From: Phallusia mammillata
Taxonomy: Eukaryota > Chordata > Ascidiacea > Phlebobranchia > Ascidiidae
Assembly (NCBI GenBank): GCA_003260075.1
Contig: QLIY01000057.1
Coordinates: forward strand, 1-64,000
Direction: 5' to 3'
Length of the DNA stretch: 64,000 nt
Shown: piece after piece, positions 47,301 to 57,800 of the stretch
Layout of the letters: the number at the start of each line of letters is the position of its first letter
Position numbering within the stretch: position 1 is the first letter of the stretch
The notes under the pieces: model-generated
Seen by the model: only the letters and a program-made list of their open reading frames with translations
Told to the model about the DNA's origin: nothing
Databases searched by the model: none
Program-made: the position numbers and the translations under genes

Positions 47301-49322
47301 AGTTAAAAATGCTCAACACGAATTTACTGTTTTGTTTTGTCTCAGGGAGGACTTTGCATATGCAGCTAATAAAGCCCAACTTCCGCTGTCAAAGCTACAG
47401 CCGGTCCCTGTTGAACCTAAACAGTGGTTCTATGAAGATGACGAAGGGTGTTGTCATTCAATGATCTTAACTCTAGGAAAACCAAGTAGGATATTTTTTA
47501 CTGTTTTTTACACGCACACCTATGTAATTTTTTTTGGGGGGGGGGACAGCTAATTAAAACAATCACATTTCTATGCCAACTCTGACCTGCGGCCTGTTTT
47601 TGCAGTTTTGCGAGAAGATATCAAATACTTCAAAAACAAATTTATGCCCGAAAAGAAAGACGATGGGGCGGTTAAATGTTCCAAAACGAGTGACTCCACA
47701 GCATGGTACAAGGGGGGGGGGGAAGAAAATTAAAACAATCACATTTCTATGCCAACTCTGACCTGTGGCCTGTTTTTGCAGTTTTGCGAGAAGATATCAA
47801 ATACTTCCAAAACAAATTTATGCCCGAAAAGAAAGACGGTGGGGCGGTTAAATGTTCCAAAACGAGTGACTCCACAGCATGGTACAAGGCGTTCAGTGAA
47901 TGGCAGCAGGAATTCGCTAGGTATAAAGCACGATCGGGCTACCAAGCCGGCGATTCCAGCTACAGCGGCCAGTATGGTTACGACAAGCCCCAAAAGGAAC
48001 TCAACGCTCTCGATCAACTTTTACTCGGACTCGGCTTCACATCTCAAGAGGAAATGATGGAACGGAAGCAGCAAAGCATCAGCTCCCTTCAGACCTCCAT
48101 CGATCGTCTGAGGGATGGTGACGACATTCGCCACGTGGCTGCTGACATCATAACCATGCTGTTCACCCAGAACGAGTGGATTAGAAAGCCGGCTGAGGTA
48201 AGATCGGTGGTCAAAGAAATCATGTGCCGAATTGCTAGCAGTTCTGGGCACCAAGAGGCGATTGCGATGATTGCGGAGCTTTTGAAGGAAATGCGAGAAG
48301 ATTCTGAGGTAACACTTGAAACGGTTTTGGATCGCATGATTCGCAAATCTATTCTTGAGTCCACTAAAGAATATCGCTTTGGACAACTTGTTGAAATGGT
48401 GTTTGGCGATGGTGAGGACATGGTGCCGCTTCTGCGGAAGAGGTTTATGGAGGGTCTCGGTCTCGACGGAGCCAAGGATGCATTCACCCACTTTTCGGTG
48501 GAGGCAATGCGCGATTACATTAAGAGTCAAGGCAACGCTCTCAACGCTACCATTCAACGTTACGTGGCATACAACTCAGGGCGTCTCAGCAACGACACAA
48601 AGCACATCTTGAAGGCCGTGAGCAAACTTACAGGAGAGTTTGTCGACGGGGTCATGGACAATTTGGTCGCTATCATTAAGTATCCCAACATGGTTACAGA
48701 GGTAAATGCCAATATTAAGCATGCAATTGATGACCTCATTGATTACGACGAGAACGGAAAGTTCACAGAAGACTTGAAATATATGCTCGGACCCAATCCA
48801 CGCATGCCGATCGAAGGACTCCCTTTGCGACTCATGATTTTCGTTATCCAGCCACGCCGCGAAGAATGCAACTTAGACGAGTTGGTCAATTACATTCCTG
48901 AACAGCCCAAAGCGGAAGAAAAGTACTGGGAACCAAGGTCGCAAGGTGGCAGTGTCGATCCGTACTACTGGGAAGATATGAAGCAGTACAACCCGCCCCA
49001 GTATCAACAGCAAGGTCGCCAGCAACAACAGTTTGCCAACCAGTATGGCGGTCAATTTAGACCTGTGCAACAATACGGTTATCGCAGAGATGGCGGCTAC
49101 AACGCAGCGTACGATCGAGGATACGGCCAAGGTCAGAAGTACTGGCCGTCCAGGCAGCAGGGTGGGCAGCAGTACGGAAATGGCCCTCAGTCAGATTATA
49201 TGAATCCTGGCGACAACGGCGGTTACTATGGTGGTTACAACAATCCTCGTGGTGGCCAGTGGGAAGGACAAGGAGGACGGAGATACCAAGAGCAGAACGG
49301 AGGAAGATGGGGAGGGTGGTAA
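44328..49322 (+). CDS. Gene B: secreted protein with helical core and Q/G/Y/N-rich tail (orphan)
   Basis: Eight coding exons: 44328-44421, 44562-44606 (an in-frame alternative acceptor gives 44556), 44874-45010, 45460-45581 (assembly copy at 45196-45317), 46498-46562, 46829-46940, 47346-47485, 47782-49322; 2256 bases, 751 aa, all GT-AG. The signal peptide is MSGKIVVWLLAIVLISNAQ. Exons 3-4 (47-132) resemble exons 2-3 of gene A around GKITFSYSF and hold a C...EEFEHYDI motif; a very distant Cu/Zn-SOD-like fold is possible but unproven. Exons 5-7 carry paired cysteines. Exon 8 has a long alpha-helical domain (about 300-590) with no family I know, then a tail of about 140 residues rich in Gln, Gly, Tyr and Asn, ending GGRWGGW. 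It is probably an extracellular structural protein. An AATAAA lies at 49507-49512. Confidence 0.8.
45129..45640. other. Duplicated exon 4 of gene B around a poly-G run (assembly artefact)
   Basis: The exon and its flanks at about 45129-45375 recur at about 45391-45640, differing at a few bases only (aag/agg, gtgcca/gtacca). The first copy ends in a G run that the second lacks at the equivalent point. This looks like two alleles joined end to end. Translating both would put the same 41 residues in twice and shift phase. Confidence 0.8.
45631..45680 (-). ncRNA. Second hammerhead-ribozyme-like motif
   Basis: On the minus strand: CTGATGA (45671-45665), an extra A (45664), stem II GGCGTC (45663-45658) pairing with GACGTC (45649-45644) around an 8-base loop, GAAA (45643-45640), then CGTC (45639-45636). 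The bases next to the core (ATC and GAT) can pair as inner stem I. It has the same architecture, including the extra A and the self-complementary ACGT, as the motif at 23.3 kb. It lies antisense in intron 4 of gene B. Confidence 0.45.
46009..46024 (+). other. Exact match to the Ciona spliced-leader sequence
   Basis: ATTCTATTTGAATAAG is identical to the 16-base Ciona trans-spliced leader as I recall it from the literature. It is followed by aaactgg, not a GT donor, so this is not an SL RNA gene. It may be the 5' end of a retrocopied trans-spliced mRNA, or coincidence. Confidence 0.45.
46380..46770. other. Poly-G runs and hAT-like fragments in gene B introns
   Basis: G runs at about 46396-46404, 46461-46470 and 46760-46769 lie around exon 5. 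Phrases such as ttcaaccttttt and ggaaccc resemble the element at 50355-50631, so this is probably a broken copy cut up by assembly joins. Confidence 0.4.
47101..47390. other. Duplicated start of gene B exon 7 around a poly-G run
   Basis: About 47101-47239 is repeated at 47255-47389. The first copy runs into nine to ten Gs in mid-exon, while the second reads through to the donor. Only the second copy (exon 47346-47485) is usable. Confidence 0.8.
47554..47888. other. Duplicated start of gene B exon 8 around a poly-G run
   Basis: About 47554-47710 is repeated at 47725-47888 with a few differences (gacgat/gacggt, ttcaaa/ttccaa). The first copy ends in a G run; the second continues as the real exon. 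Confidence 0.8.
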
Positions 49323-50354
49323 AGCAGAAGTGGATTGTTGCAACAATAGAATTTGTTTTGTAGCGTGTAGATGTATTGGAATGTTATAACTTGTAAATAT
49401 GAAACGTACTCGCCGCACGTCTGCCACTTAATCACAGTAGCTTGCATATTATATTCTCTGCGTTACCAGTCTACGTAAGTGTGTGCAATTATCGAATTAT
49501 AACAATAATAAAGTACTGGTAACAAATCGTGTTTTTCGGACAATGTGCAATAAGACAACAGAATTTGCTGTCTTTGCGGTAGGGCCGTGCGGCAACTTTC
49601 GACGACGCCCGCGTATTAAAGTATTATTCTTGTGCTACAACGACGGATATGTTTATTGCACTGCAATCAAGTTCCACATATAATGAAATTCCGCAGATTA
49701 GGTAAACATGGTAATTACTCGGCGCGGTTTTCACAAAGCCAGTTGTGCCTGGCTTAAAATACTCCTTTCCGAGGCTTAATTGCACACGGTGGTGACAAAT
49801 TCGGTACTTGTGACTTCACCACAAAGAAACTTGATTTAATTACCGTCAACGCTTGGCACTCTGGCTATGGTAACTGTAACGTAAGCACCTTTGCGCCTAT
49901 CACATGTTGCCACGCCTTGTTGTTGCTCACAGCTACTAATATTTGACATGTGGGGCGTGTTTGACTAACTCAGTCGAAATCTTGGGCTTTTCTAAGGTGT
50001 GTGTCATCACACCGCATGGAACATATCGAGGACCAAAAACAAAATGGCGACGGCTGTGAGTATTTTATGCACCACTTTAATTCATTCCTTCTACACATAT
50101 GACACAGGAATAAAAACGGTTCAGTTTAGAACTTAGTTGGAAAACGTTGTAAAGTGTCAAAAAACTCGTCACATTCACATCACCTTTCACTTCAATTTTT
50201 GAGGAAAAATACTGTAGGATGCCACAGTTAATTAGGATGTGGCCAAAAAAATAAAATCAAAAAACAGCGTCTTGGTGGTAGGTGATTCGGTATGTGTTAT
50301 CATACCTTGAAACCAAGACCAAACATTTTCGGTGCACTAAACTGTCGCATAGAG
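49323..50354. other. 3' UTR of gene B and spacer
   Basis: The 3' UTR runs to just past AATAAA at 49507-49512. No further gene is recognised. Confidence 0.6.
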
Positions 50355-50631
50355 CAGTGTTTTTCAACCTTTTTTAAGCCACGGAACACTTGATGCATTA
50401 AAATAATTTTGCGGAACACCAAACGAAATTTTGATGCAATGAAACAACTAGGGGGGGACACTAAAACACTAAATTGCGGTAACCGCTAAATCAGTGATTT
50501 TCGACCGGTGTTCGACATAAAACGCTAGTCAAAGCATGGAAGCCTAAAACATTAGTATCCTATATTCAAAACAGCATATTTCTCGCGAAACACCTGACGA
50601 TCTTTCACGGAACACCGGTTGAAAATCAATG
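50355..50631. mobile_element. Non-autonomous hAT-type element with perfect target duplication
   Basis: Ends CAGTGTTTTTCAACC and GGTTGAAAATCAATG, flanked by gcatagag on both sides (50347-50354 and 50632-50639). It is 277 bases long with no ORF. Confidence 0.88.
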
Positions 50632-50979
50632 GCATAGAGTGTACACAAACATTTGTTAGCAATGTTACATCGAATTCTCTTTATGCTTTACGTTTTAATA
50701 AGAAAAAAAATAACCATTTTCTTGTGCAAATATTACTACTGACAAACTGACTATCAGCTTATTTAATACAAAACCCAGGAACTTCATTTGAAACTTCTAC
50801 GTATAACATAAATCTGGCCGCACAACTTGTTAAGCACGCGTTCTGTTTACGAACTCACTTCACAGGGTAATATTTGTTATGGCTTGTAAGCACTAACCGA
50901 TGTGTTTGCATATAATCAGCTCTTAAAAGAACTTGGGACAGGGTTCAGTTGGCGCCAGTTTCCTTGTACCTGCGTCGCT

Positions 50980-51139
50980 GTCTGCAAGTGTCTATCATTG
51001 TCGCATTTCGTTTGTTTATGCACGTGAGAGGTAAACAGACGATCATGGCGCGGGGGGGGGGACACGCGGCTGCAAGTGTCTATCATTGTCCCATTTCGTT
51101 TGTTTATGCACGTGAGAGGTAAACAGACGATCATGGCGC
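50980..51139. other. 72-base duplication around a poly-G run (assembly artefact)
   Basis: About 50980-51051 is repeated at about 51068-51139. Nine to ten Gs separate the copies and are absent from the equivalent place in the second copy. Confidence 0.75.
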
Positions 51140-51345
51140 ATTGAAAGACTTAAATCGCCGATTCGGATCGACTTGTCTTCGGAAATGACCCGCGACCTCA
51201 AAATGTCTTCTTCAAAGTAACGGGTATTGAATTTAAATTAGAAGGACAGTTAAATGCGCGTCGTGGATAATTAATTCACAAATGGTATAAAACTATACCG
51301 CACTATTTTTTGTAAAAGTTTTTTTTACCAAATTAAATAAAACAT

Positions 51346-51419
51346 CAACTTTATAGAGCCCTTCTGGCAATTGTATTTTTTTTACTTAATACAACTGCCA
51401 GAAGAGGTCTATAAAGTTG
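51346..51419. repeat. Long hairpin, 32-base arms, 10-base loop
   Basis: The left arm 51346-51377 and right arm 51388-51419 are inverted copies with about three mismatches; the loop is ttttttactt. It could be a fold-back MITE fragment or a small-RNA precursor. Confidence 0.7.
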
Positions 51420-53129
51420 TTATAATGCCTATAGCAGCAACAGCTTATATGTTAAAAGCTTATATATTAAACATCTCGGACAACAAAAATAAACAGGGAT
51501 TCTTACATTATATTATTTTCAAACACAACGGGCACCTAGGTATTTACAATGATCAGTATGTGTGTAATATTTTGTAAAGTTTGGCCTTTTTAAAGTTATT
51601 GTCGGGTTATTTAAGTATTTTGTCTTGCCTGTGACTCCAGTGCAGGGAGATAATACGTACGCTTATGGGGATCAACTACAACAGAAACCCAGCAGTGATG
51701 AATTCCTGGGCAAGAATAGGCAAGTAATCGCTTGCAGTTTGCCAAACGTGACATGTCAAAGTCGCAGCGAATGACCAAAGCCAGGAAAACCTTCACAAAA
51801 GCGCTGGATTACGCTGCCAGGCCCATAGTGCTTTGTCAGCGGCAAACACACCTTATCCTGGCTACAATGGTTTTGAAGGCCCCCGCCAATGCGTCCGGGG
51901 AGGTCGACACAGGCTGAAATCCCTTTATCGCTCAAACACCTGAGATTCTGACACGCGCTTTGGAGGCATAAGCGCATCGAGGCTGGCTACCACACGTGCT
52001 CCCGCTTTGTTATCAGGTGTTCGGGATTGTGCGTCGCAATCAAGCGGCCTCGATTCCTTCTGCGGCCTGTTGACTTTTCCCACACTGGATACTGGTACGA
52101 CAACTTTATCGCGGAAGGGGCCGTGATATGGTCGACGATTAGAGGCTTGTGCCAGGAACGCGACCGGAGCCCGAATACAGGTTAAACATTTACGCGACGC
52201 TTGCCCCACACTACTGTGCGCCTCCTAAAACATTGGCAGAGGACTCAAGCACGCGTCCCCGACACAAAGCATCCTACTGTTTAGTGCGGCTGGCCATATT
52301 TGCTTTTCACATGCTCAGGTGTCATGTGGGTGCCATGCTTAGCCACTGATAGAAGTACCTTTGTTCGTATGGATTTAACCAGGCCATTCACAACCCAATC
52401 AAGCGCACTTCAATCACTGTAGCCGCGTGTCCGCCCTTGACATTATAAACGACTGGTCATTTGTCATGAGACAAAAGGTGCTTCGGTCTGCTGTCAGTAA
52501 AAGTAAATACCTTTTCGCGCTTTCTCGTGATGTGATGAATGCATTGGGTGGAACGTGATTTAACGGGAGTTCCACGGGACAATGAGACCAGCGGACCAAA
52601 AGTGTCCTGATTTAGATTCTGAGGCAGCAGTTAACACCTGATGACCTTTCTCATAAAAGGGCTTAGTCGCAAAACCAACGGATCACGGACGTTGGTTTAC
52701 ACAGCCCCATGCCGCGTGTCGTAGGATATTAGCTACCAGGAGAAATTCCTGTCTAGCAATATGTCAAACCTGAACTCACCTACATTCCGGATGTATATTC
52801 CAGTTACTCTGACGAAAACAAATTTGTAAAACATTTCTGATAATTTACTAAAGAACGCGGTGAAAAAATACGAAGAAGGTGCAAATCGTTTGTTCGCTCG
52901 GGCCCTGACGAAGTAAAATAACGTAACAAAAAGTAACAAAATATACCTTGCCCGTTATGCAAAAATGTTGGCTAATGGCCTTGAAACTATGCATTTGTAT
53001 GCATATATGCCTATAACTTCAAGCAGATTTTAAATCTTTTTAGGTGCAGACTGGTTAAAAGTTTCTGCCGTTTTTATAAGCTAAGCCCCTCAGCTTTAAT
53101 ACGATGCACAGGTGTGTAAAAGGCACTAC
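51420..53129. other. Gene-free stretch
   Basis: Only short ORFs. A somewhat GC-richer piece at about 51.6-52.7 kb has several overlapping short frames on both strands and may be an eroded mobile element; I cannot name it. Confidence 0.4.
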
Positions 53130-53135
53130 TTTATT
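53130..53135 (-). other. Polyadenylation signal of the HES gene
   Basis: AATAAA on the minus strand, 237 bases downstream of the HES stop codon. It is the first canonical signal I see there. Confidence 0.55.
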
Positions 53136-53371
53136 TCTGCACAAGTGTGAAGCGGAAAGATCAGTGACGAATTGAAAAGAGGCACACGAAATGAACACAT
53201 AGGTGTAGTAACAAAGATATGGAAGCACAGTATAAGAACTATAAGTAAAAAAGGAAAACAATGGTAGAGGATCTGAAAGAAAACAATAAACCAGCAGTAC
53301 ACTCTGTAAGACAGCAGGATCGGTGTGTCACAGTAAATAGCAACAAATTAGTTAGCGATGCAAATACTAAC

Positions 53372-54889
53372 TTAGATGCCCCATGGCCTCCACATGCCAG
53401 TTGACTGCAGGGTTGTTTCGAGTTTAATTTTGGGTTTTGTGTCTCTTTGGTTTGTACGCATCTTCGATAGAGCGAGTTCTTTGGTTTTATTAAGAGGATG
53501 GCCGATTGGCGACGGGGGATTGGATCCAGACGACCAATGGCCCGAATCACTGCTTACGTAATGCAAATGAACTCCGTCCAAGAAACGATGAGGTTTGCTG
53601 TCGATATGCGTAGTTATGGGCGAAAAGAGGGAACTGTCAATCCCACCTGTGCACTGCAACAGTGAATCGGGCGAACTTGATGCAACGTCGCCGACCGAGT
53701 CCTCACTGCGGTGTGAAGACGAAGAAAGGCTGGGTGAGGGGATTTCACGACACGCGCTGGGCGATGTTGTGGAAGGATTTGAAATCGGCGACACTGGGAC
53801 GGGCGAGAACCGGCTGTTGGTGTGTCGGCAAAGCGGGCTGCTGAGTGACACGCTGTGCTGTGTGCTGTCTCCGCTGATGTTGGCACCCGCGAAATGGGCG
53901 AAGCTGGCCGCTGTCGAAAAGTTCGCGCTTTCGTCCAAGCAACTTTGGTTTCTCAGGTCAAGCTCGGTCATGAGACGTTGGGGAAAATGAGACAAGCTTG
54001 GCCTGTGGTATGGCGAGCACCGCTGCCGTTTTTCGTTGCGGTATGATGATTCCTTAACCGGATTGCACTTGTCCGCTAAATGACCGAGCAGTTGGGTCCT
54101 CAGTTTAACCGATACTCCTTCGTTCTTGTTGAGAAACTGGGAAATATCCTTGACACATTGTGCGTAACCGCTTGGTTGTTGTTCGCCTTCGCTTGTTTGT
54201 GTAGTGTTTGAAGGTAAAAGATCTAAAGCAAAATGACATAGGTTAGGCACAAGGTATATATTTCACTTGTCACTATTTATGTCAGATTACAAATGATAAA
54301 CTTACAATCAAAATGAATTTTTAACGCGGTTATGGTTATTCTACTGAGCTTTTGATTTATAGTACAAGCGTATCTTTTTTAAAGAATGCAAAAGTGTATG
54401 AACAAAAACGATTCACTTACCCATAGGTATAGGTTTTCCAGACTGAACACTTTTCAGGTAACGCACCGTCATTTCAAGAATGTCAGCTTTCTCCAGTTTG
54501 TTCGGTCGTGACTGTACAGAAAATTTATTTTAGACATTATCCCAAAATGTATCAAATCACACAAGAAATTAGTACAAAATATTTATAACTTACGTCTTCA
54601 GACACAGCTCCCAATACAATCGTTTTTAGGTCTTCCAAGCATTTGTTGATTCTTTCGCGCCGTTTCTTTTCCATGATAGGCTTATTGGTCTGCAAAAGCA
54701 AGACTGCGATTTAGATTTAAAGTACTTTATACTTGAGCTTTCATATTATGTTTTATTACATTCTGCAGCAACACAAATAACAATGTTTTCTGAAAATGGT
54801 TAACCCAAGAATATTTCTAGTACTTGCAAGAAAAAGTATATTACCTTGCGTCGCATTTCAGCTTCGGTCATTCTTCTCTCTGGAGGCAT
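53372..54889 (-). CDS. Hes: HES-family bHLH-Orange transcriptional repressor
   Basis: Nuclear DNA-binding repressor of the Hairy/Enhancer-of-split family, usually a Notch target that recruits Groucho/TLE. Four coding exons on the minus strand: 54889-54845, 54689-54594, 54511-54421, 54222-53372, all GT-AG; 1083 bases, 360 aa. Residues 1-15 are MPPERRMTEAEMRRK. The bHLH (about 16-75) has the family's proline in the basic region (NKPIMEKKRRERIN) and helix 2 in KLEKADILEMTVRYLKSV. The Orange domain is about 95-130 (GYAQCVKDISQFLNKN... to HLADKC). A Ser/Pro-rich linker follows. WRPW is at 355-358 and is followed by Gly-Ile, so the Groucho motif is not strictly terminal. The ATG is preceded on the minus strand by TATATCAGAAAT, which could be an acceptor for a leader exon or spliced leader. 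Which Hes paralog it is cannot be told. Confidence 0.93.
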
Positions 54890-57800
54890 ATTTCTGATAT
54901 AAGTATAAATCTCTATGTAATAAATTGATAACAGTTTACGCACTGCTGTTTCTGAAACTGTTGTAGTGACTTGCTGTTGCGTTGATTAACTGCGTTGCAT
55001 TTGACAACTGCATGCGAGCTATTGCTCTTTTACATGGGGACACTGCCTTTTTCTTCTTGTATCTGGCGCTTCGCGAAGGTAGTTGCGTGGACGACGAGGA
55101 AAAAAATGGCGCAACACTATCTCCGACGTAAGCCGGTCGCGTGGTTCCGTTGCCTGATAAGAAAGACAAACTCCAGCTCAAAATTCCTGATACCGATGCC
55201 CAAAAGGTGCAAATGCGTTACTTGCTTAACAGTTCGATTCTTTCCAACCAATCACGGGTTTGTTTGGCTTATTTTAAAACAAAAACAAAAAGAAAATATC
55301 CACAACAGTACTGTCGGCGATTTTTATTATACATGTACAACATCTTGTTTAAATACACTTTATAGATTTATTGTTGTAAAAAATGTCATTATTTTTAAAC
55401 CCTAATCGTTTGCGTGTCAAACATTTCTTGATTCTTACTTTAAGACTTTTTGACAGACCACCAATTACATCATGCCATCGTTTCACAGTTATTTGATCGC
55501 TCACTTTATTTGGCAAACAACCAGCTGCATTCACGCTATGGTCGCAAATGGACCTGTCTATCGCCACACATAATGCGCGGGTTAAACAACAAACACGCCT
55601 GGCCGCGCGGCTTTGCATTGCGAAGAGTGGCGGCCGCATTTCATGTTTGACCAGTCTCACTTTAGTGCAAACAGTCTAGCGAGTTGACAGCCATTAGATT
55701 TCGCGACGGACCCGAGTCAACTGTTTAAACAGATGTAAACGCATTTTGGCTTCTGCCAGTGCGTATTGCAAATATTCGAACGTGCCGTTTGACGGCGGAG
55801 TCCGCCCGGCGGTCGCTTGCCTCTCGCCGAGTTCAAACGTCTTTCGTTTTGATTTTGCCGCCGCGACAATGGACTGTTTATTGCGCTAAACGCGGTCATT
55901 TTGATGCTTTTTGACAAGCTTGTTGTTCCGAAAAACCTCACAAACTGTTATATGTTTTCACTCGAAAGTGTTGCTTATTTTCGTGGGTGTCAGTAACTTG
56001 GAATGAAGTTGCTTGTACAAGCAAACAAACTGTGTTGATAAGTAAAGCGTCATCTCAGCCCACATACTCCCAGACCTGGGCCTTTGTTCAGTTTGGGTTT
56101 GTTTTGTCTTGTCACTTCGCAATGCGAAAGTCGTATCTGTCCACTGCACCACAATGCAAACGAAAACACATTGTCTAAAAAGGCAAGTCAGAAAACGCAC
56201 TGATAACAATCGCGCAAGTGTCCACCCCGCTCCTGGTAATGGTGATAGTGAAGGTTAGAAGCTGTTGTTTTCGCGGGAAATTTTTATGGCTTGGCATGGG
56301 TGTGCTCTATACGTAAGGCACACGTATTGCAGTTGATCCAGCTATAATGACGGAGCAAAGTTTCGATAATGCCCGCTGTGCACAAAAACTCCACTTGGCA
56401 CTTTACCGGTGCACCTGGCGAATAATTAAACGTCGCGGACAGCGGTCAGTCGAATCCTCTTCAAACTAAATGCTAAAACACCTTATTTCCCTGTGGAATC
56501 TTATGGCGGTCGTCAAAGCGGCCATTAAAAGTCTTAAAATTAATCGCCACTCGGTTTTATATGTTGGAGGAAGTCGCACTGACGTACCGTCTTCTCTTCC
56601 GAAGAAACGTCGATGACCTCGCTATAAAGCGGGGAAAATCGTTCGCGACACCTTCGGTGCGGTGGTCGACATCAAACGGCGCGAGAAACGCACAGCACTG
56701 TCGTGTCAATATATTATGTTTAGATAATTATAGGATTTAAAATTGCCTTGACAGTTTAAGAGCCCGTACGAGAAATTGGCAATCTCCTCGCGACTAAATG
56801 CACCCGTCGGAGCAGAGGACACGATTCGTCTGCACAAGACCTTGGAGATTTAGGTCGTGACGTAACGTAGGCGCGAGGCCACCGCCCAATTAAATCACAA
56901 CCATACCGGCAAGAAAAGCCCACTGTCGCTGGATCTCAAAATTAGCAAGATAACATGCCTAGGTCGCGGTCTTTTGTCATTGAAGACAGTAATTATTGGA
57001 TCAAGCGCTTTCAACGCACCTGGAGGCACGCGCGAAGGTGACATTGACCGCACAGTGCACTTAAGCGGATTGTAGTGCGAGTCCAGTTGCGGCAGTCGGG
57101 AGCTTTTCTATCTAACGACAGCCTTTAGAAAATCAACGTGAGGCGACCTATTCGCCCCCAGTCGGTCCACCGCCGACATTCGACCGAACACCGTGGCTGA
57201 CGTGTTAATTGTGGCTGATGTCGGTCACGCAGCATCCATGACCTGGACGCACTGGCAGCCTACAATTTGCCAGAAAGTCTCTTGGGTTTCGCGCCTGTTT
57301 GGAAAAGGTTCATTTAGAAGTGGCGGAACAACACGTGCCCACGTAGCAGGAACACGACACCGTGCACTGACCGAGCAATTAATTCTACCCTGCAATGGGG
57401 AAACTAAACAAGGTGCAAGTACCTGACAGGGCCGATTAGTGTTAAATGCCACGCGGGTGAACATGTTTTCGATAGGTGTTAGTCGCGACAGGGGTCTGCG
57501 TTTCAAGTGGAACTCGATTGCTAGAAGGCGTCGACCGGACTGCCCCGTTGCAAGTGGTTAATTAGTCTGTATAGGATATGCATGTCGTATGCAGTTTGCT
57601 TCAAGGGTATTTTGCACGTCAAATCGCATTGTACAAGTTAAAAACTTTTGGGATTACACGGTGCTACATTTGCTGTGGTTACAAAAGATTTTATGCGTAT
57701 TGTCAAACTGTTAGACCATGAAATGAAATAAAAAAATTCTTAAGTATAGATCAAGCAAATTTTGACATAAATGCGCAAAAAGATTTTAATACTATTCTAC

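Noticed and set aside
47703..47781. An apparent upstream extension of gene B's last exon to 47703
   Set aside because: It runs through a poly-G join and intron sequence. The AG acceptor at 47780-47781 gives the exon start.
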